A program made the translations under genes and the position numbers. Below the pieces are notes generated by a model that was not told the origin of the DNA, ran no database searches, and worked only from the letters and a program-made list of their open reading frames with translations. A stretch of 64,000 nt of DNA from Siphonodentalium dalli (lineage: Eukaryota; Mollusca; Scaphopoda; Gadilida; Siphonodentaliidae). The stretch covers positions 98,639,345 to 98,703,344 of the forward strand of contig CP136061.1 of assembly GCA_032622095.1 (NCBI GenBank), read 5' to 3'. Positions 58,556-64,000 of this stretch are shown piece after piece (the first letter of the stretch is position 1; the number at the start of each line of letters is the position of its first letter).

Positions 58556-60482
58556 GAGTTGCGTGTGGTCATAGGTGAGGTAAATATGTATAAAGGGAGT
58601 TATTGTATGGTCATGAATGATGTGAATAGGTCTACATGATTAGCTATATAGTCATGAATGGGGTGACCATGGTGAGGTATATAGGTATGCAAGGAGTGAG
58701 TATGGTCATGTGTGATGTGAATGTGTATACAGGGAGTGACTGTATGGTTGTATGGTTATGACTACCTAGTACATGTGTACACAATGTGGCTCAATCGGCA
58801 TTGCTGTGATTTATGTAAATAACGAGAGTACCTACATGGTCATATGTGTGTTTATGTATATATGGAGTGACTGTATGGTCATGGTAGAATGTACAGATGT
58901 ACCTTGTGCGGCTGTATTGTCACATGTAGGTGTATATGTATACACGTGTTGTATGTATGATCATGGGTCGTGTGAATGGATAAATAGATGTGCAGCTATG
59001 TGTAATGCGTATAGGTGTACATGGAATGGCAGTAGTCATAATGTGTATATGTGTACCTGATGTATGCTGAATGGTCATTGATGAGCGTGTGGATGGTCAT
59101 GTGTGGATGTATATGTATATATCGAGTAGCTATATGACTATTGACGTGGTAAATATGTATACAGTGAGTGACTATATGGCCGATAGTGAGGTGAATATGT
59201 TTTCAGGGGGTGACTGTATGGCCAACGGTGAGGTGAACAGGTATACAAGGAGTGACTGTATGATCATGAATGTGGTGAATATGTATACCGGGAGTTACTA
59301 AATGGTCATGGGGCAGGTGTATGGAGTAAACCTGGTGTGCATGCATGGCTGTATGGTCATGTGTAGGGTGTACGGGTATACACATGTGTGGCTGTATGGT
59401 TATGGAGAGGTATGTGTATAAAGTGAGTGGTAATATCGCCATTAGTGAGGTGCATATGTTTACCTGGAGTGATTATATGGTCATGGTTGCATGGGGGTAT
59501 ATGTATATCTTACGTGGCTATTTTGACATGGTTTGGTGAATATGTATACAGCCGTGACGATTAGTGAGGTGAATATGTGTTCAGGGAGTGAATGTATGGC
59601 CAACGGTGACGTGAACAGGTATACAAGGAGCGACTGTATGATCATGAATGTGTTGAATAGGTACACAGGGGGTGACAATTTGGTCATGTGTCAGGTGTAT
59701 GAGTATACCTAGTGTGCCTGCATGGTGACTCATGGCTGTATGGACATGTGTGGGTGTACAGGTATACACAAGTGTGGATATACATGGTCATGGGTGAGCA
59801 GGCTATGGTCTTACAATCTCGTCCAAATACGGATACGATAGGCGAGAATCGCATGCGTTTTGATATGTCGATGCCGTCTGGAGAGTTTGGCGGGACCAGC
59901 ATCCCGTCTCGATTTGCTCAGTCTACCCTTGATGCTATAAAGTGGTAGCCGCGGGCGCGCCTGCGGCGCTTCAATAACAGTTTGAATTTTGTGTTTCCCA
60001 ACAGGTCTTAGACAGTGCCGTCCGCCTCCCCCAAGCCCACCCACCCTAAAAGTGATTTTTCCTATAGTGTTTTTGAAACGTGTCTCTTTGTGGTGTCATT
60101 CTTTTGGTATGATTTTTTACTAAATAACGGGTATGTTAGAGTTACATTTCTTTGAATTTTACAATCGAAACATATTCGCATGCGATGCTGAGTCACGCGG
60201 GACACGGCAAACTAAATCGCGCGCAAATTGGCTTGCGATTTTTCAGCATCCCACCCCATTTGGCATGCGATAGCGTTTGTACTAGGTGGGGTGAGGGGTA
60301 CGTATATAAAGCGAGTGGCTATATATGTCCAATGGTGAGATGCATATGTATACATGGAGTGACTCTGTGGTCATGGATGGGGTGTATATGTTTATCTTGA
60401 ATGACTATTTTAGCCATGGCGAATAGGTATACGGGGATTGACCGTATGGCCAATGATGAGATGTATAGGTATACAAGGATTG
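58556..60482. repeat. Degenerate minisatellite array (GAGTGACTGTATGGTCATG type)
   Basis: Dozens of diverged units contain GTATA(C/T)A, GGAGTGACTGTATGG, TCATG and GGTGAATATG in varying order, unit roughly 55-60 bp. A different, GC-richer segment interrupts it at about 59815-60300. Frames of 60-95 codons on both strands come from the repeats. Confidence 0.7.
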
Positions 60483-62939
60483 ACAGAATCAGATAGAACT
60501 GGAGAAAAATATTGTTTAAATTAGTTATGTTTACGCATATTAATCCTAATGTACAGTACCCACACGTCATTCTTATATAGTAATTAAATGCAATGACTCT
60601 CGTTGGCGAAATAATTTGCGTTAGTATATCGCCGATCTCAGCGTCCCGAATCGAGATGTAAATATTTACAATTAAGCGTATAGTTCAGACAATGATATCT
60701 ATGGACTATGGAGCCTTATGGTTTATTTCTTTAAATTTTTCGGTAATGCTAGTAGAATGCTACATTCCCACACTTGGAGTAGCGCCTGAGTACTAACTTA
60801 TTAGTTTCTCGCACCGAACAAGTCCATAACATGTCTATAATCATCAGTATAAGGCCTCACTAGGCGAAAGTCCCAGCTCGAGATTACATTAGTTAAGGGT
60901 ATATGTGGGCGATTTTGCTTTGCCCCATACAATCATTGAACTTCTCCAGGGTAATTAAATCAATGTTTTTCGTGATATCGGCTCAATAAGGCCAATACAA
61001 AGCATTCAATTTCGAGCTGAGACCACCTCATACTTTGAAGTAGATTATCGAAAAACAAACAAAAACAAAGAAATGTATTCCCTGCCTTATTTGGTCAATA
61101 CTATAACGTTCACTGCCAGAAGGGATCAGAACATCACAAAGTTCCCATGTTTTATACGGGTGGAAATTGGAATATGATCTTTACAGGCGTTAACCAGAGT
61201 AGAGATTTACGGCATGATCTAGTCCCCGAGTACTAATACCCCAGTGACACCAAACGATTCTACTAAGGTATAGTGTGCAGTTTATTTCTACCAGTATAAT
61301 TACAGTTGTTTACATTTAATTGTGACGAATTTATCTATTTACTACGTAATTGTCTATACACAACATATACACATATACCCCTGTCATATACAAGGACGCC
61401 GCTAATTAAATTTATTATTTTAATTCTTTTTCACCATCTGTACCACGCTTGTGGTTTATATGAATAAACAATTTGAATTGAATTGAATTGTTTCCAGTGA
61501 TATCAAACGATTTTACTAAGGTATAGCGTGAAGTTAATTTCTACGTAATTGCGCAAGCATGTCACGTAAAGAGACCAGTGGGTGATGCAATTACGCATGC
61601 AATCGATACGATTAGAAATTGACTAATGTTACGTAAGACAAACACAGCTGAATTCATACTCTTTATTGAACAGGGGGAAGACATTACTGAGTAAACGTGT
61701 CGGTGGGGTAATTATATAGACAGTCACTCAGCTCTTCTCACATCCACTCATCTCGCCATGACGCAATTGATTCTCAGGGACTTTATACCAACAATACATA
61801 AGTCAGGCACGTGGTGATAGGGTGCATGCATGGGCGGGTTAGACGTATATTAATACCTCACCCATCCATCCTGGGATGGGATGAATAAAAATATAAAAGA
61901 CACCGTCACGCCGCCGCAGGGACGCCGACATGTGGGCCAAGAAGAAATAGTGGAAAGCTTAGTGACGCCCCCCCCCCCCCACTTGTCACCCCTGAACAAG
62001 AACATCATCAGCGGAAACCACAGGGACAACGATGTCACCCGACCGTCCCTGTCACCGACTTCGATGTGATGATGGTGACACTACCACTTCTGCCACCATC
62101 TCCATATCCAGAAGATGTATCACCCGAACTATAAATCTGAACATCAGAAACACCTATATACGGGGTCAGAGATGTGAAGAAACCTAAGACAGACAAATCT
62201 GGAAATAATTTGACAACAAACAGCATCATCGCCCCTGAGTTTAGTGTGCCTGTCATTTGCAGAATGAGGTCACCAGAGGGTGAATTTAGTGACGTTATCC
62301 CGCATAAGAGGCTAGTATCATCAAGTTCACCCTCTGGTGACCCCATTCTGCATGGCCTCATCTGCTATGGGAGACATAGACTCAGATTGAAGTTCCCAAA
62401 TGGTGAATATTGTGATGTACACCCATTGGGAACCTCGATTATGCAATGTGTCGTCTGCCAATTTGGGGGTATATAGAAACTAAACTAAAAAAGAAATAGA
62501 ACCTATGTGAAAAAGTTTCTATAGAAATTTGATAATAAAGAAAGTTTTCCAGAGAAGATGAGGCCTAAGCAGAATGAGGTCCCCCAGATGGTGAATTTAG
62601 TGATGCTATCCTGCTATGTCATGATTTTCTATAATAACGAAAATAAATTTATGACTTGAGTCATAAATTCATTTCATTATAATTACCATGTTGTTCACAT
62701 CGTTCATATATAGAGCACATCATCATGGGTGTATTTTGCATTAATACGTGGCTCAAATTCATTCATTTGTTGCATAAAGTCTGTTGAGTATAAAAGGAGA
62801 TGGTCCCATAAATGGCCGGATTTAGTGCACAGTACCCCTTTAAGCTTCAGGTATTGTTTGGCCGGAAAAAAACTCACCTGTATTGCGATTAAATCATGTG
62901 CACTATATTCGCGTGAAAATTTTCCAGAATCCAACGGAA

Positions 62940-63198
62940 TCTCATATATATTTTTGAAGACCTCTGTTTGTCTGTCTGTATGTCTGTCTGTCATTAATAC
63001 AAATCTACGATTCTCGACCGATCGGGACGAAACTTGGTACGTGTGTGTAGTTTGACCAGACGGTCGTCGTTGTCGTATTGGCGAGCCCGTGCGACGCCAG
63101 TTTCGCGCATGCGCAGACCAGATCTCGGAAACGGGTAGAGCTATCGACTTGAAATTTGGTTTTTGAATAGCCCGGACAACGTCGGGCTCATCGGCTAG
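62940..63198 (+). mobile_element. Helitron-like unit, short (259 bp)
   Basis: TCTCATATATATTTTTGAAG to CTAG at 63195-63198, with only one 122-bp-type repeat. It corresponds to a shortened version of the unit at 55550. Confidence 0.7.
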
Positions 63199-63700
63199 TC
63201 TCATATATATTTTGAAGACCTCTGTCTTTTTGTTTGTCTGTATGTCTGTCATTTATACAAATCTACGATTCTCGACCGATCGGGACGAAACTTGGTACGT
63301 GTGTGTAGTTTGACCAGACGGTCGACGTTGTCGTATTGGCGAGCCCGTGTGGTGCCCGCTTCGTGCACGCGCAGACGAGATATCGGAAACGGGTGGAGCT
63401 ATCGACTTGAAATTTGCTATGTGAATGTATCTTGCCCCGGATACGAATTTTATCGTGTCGCCGAGCCCGTGCGACGCCAGCTTCGCGCATGCGCAGACGA
63501 GATCTCGGAAACGGGTGGAGCTATCGACTTGAAATTTGCTATGTGAATGTATCTTGCCCCGGATACGAATTTTATCAGGTCGCCGAGCCCGTGCGACGCC
63601 AGCATCGCGCATGTCCAGACCAGATCTCGGAAACGGGTAGAGCTATCGACTTGAAATTTGGTTTTTGAATAGCCCGGACAACGTCGGGCTCATCGGCTAG
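63199..63700 (+). mobile_element. Helitron-like unit (502 bp), head-to-tail
   Basis: It begins TCTCATATATATTTTGAAGA right after CTAG and ends with the hairpin and CTAG at 63697-63700. A third unit starts at 63701 and leaves the window. The left duplication copy has two units here. Confidence 0.7.
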
Positions 63701-64000
63701 TCTCATATATATTTTGATGACCTCTGTCTGTCTGTATGTACTTTATAGAATCGAAAACGGGTTGACCGATCGAGACCAAACTTCCTATCTAAAGGTAAAA
63801 TCCCACGGGAATCGTCGACGTCGCATTTTGGACAAGCTCTGAGTACCGATTCTCCACTCCCAATCATCAAAATCACCACAAACGCCACTTCGGGGTTTAA
63901 GGCACCAACGATGGAGGTGTTAAGGATTAACGCTCTTTATTACAATCGAAGCTGCTAAACGGCTACCCATGCGTAATTTTTATACGGATGCAAAACGAAA

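Larger units (their letters stand above)
60487..64000. repeat. Segmental duplication, right copy (runs off the window)
   Basis: It repeats 53101-56468 in the same orientation, including the old family A fragment, the retroposon-like insertion, the family B element (62241-62620) and the start of the Helitron-like array. The junction near 60485 joins the minisatellite to AATCAGATAG. Confidence 0.9.

Overview
This is a eukaryotic (animal) genomic window. It is AT-rich and dominated by interspersed repeats, with one recognisable gene: a dystroglycan (DAG1-like) gene on the minus strand that runs off the left edge. The first coding exon (20609-20845) encodes the signal peptide and the start of the N-terminal Ig/cadherin-like domain. 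A long intron (2487-20608, 18.1 kb) separates it from a very large second coding exon (2486 down to at least base 3), which completes the alpha-dystroglycan N-terminal module, carries a basic furin-type site, and then runs into an unusually long Ser/Thr-rich mucin-like region still open at the window edge. The two exons join in phase 0 and together give at least 907 residues. The gene and the repeat style suggest a marine invertebrate, possibly a mollusc or other lophotrochozoan. That is inference; nothing here fixes the species.

The intron (2487-20608) holds foldback elements, a mariner-like MITE inserted inside another foldback element, a 316-bp MITE with 8-9-bp target duplications, and two tandem arrays (about 541-bp and 625-bp units). 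Just inside its 5' end lies a hairpin with three perfect CCATATATGG (CArG-type) boxes.

From 20846 to 64000 (upstream of dystroglycan on its strand) I see no intact gene. The region is a mosaic of small non-autonomous DNA transposons, several with target duplications that can be read directly: 9 bp GTACAGATC, 8 bp GTAGAGAT, 6 bp GACCAC, and TTAA. There are also tandem Helitron-like elements with TC...hairpin...CTAG ends, minisatellites (25-bp and 122-bp units), a 624-bp exact-looking duplication, and a duplication at least 3.4 kb long with a spacing of about 7.4 kb (53101 onward and 60487 onward). One broken open reading frame (57440-58010, minus) looks like a decayed transposon-type gene.

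The most unusual items are: two acidic Ser-Gly clusters in the expanded dystroglycan mucin region that look like glycosaminoglycan attachment sites; the CArG-box hairpin in intron 1; a start-stop uORF 2 bases before the dystroglycan ATG; a 263-bp GC-rich compound palindrome with perfect 65-bp inverted ends and an identifiable empty site; and one palindrome module shared by two MITE families with different ends.
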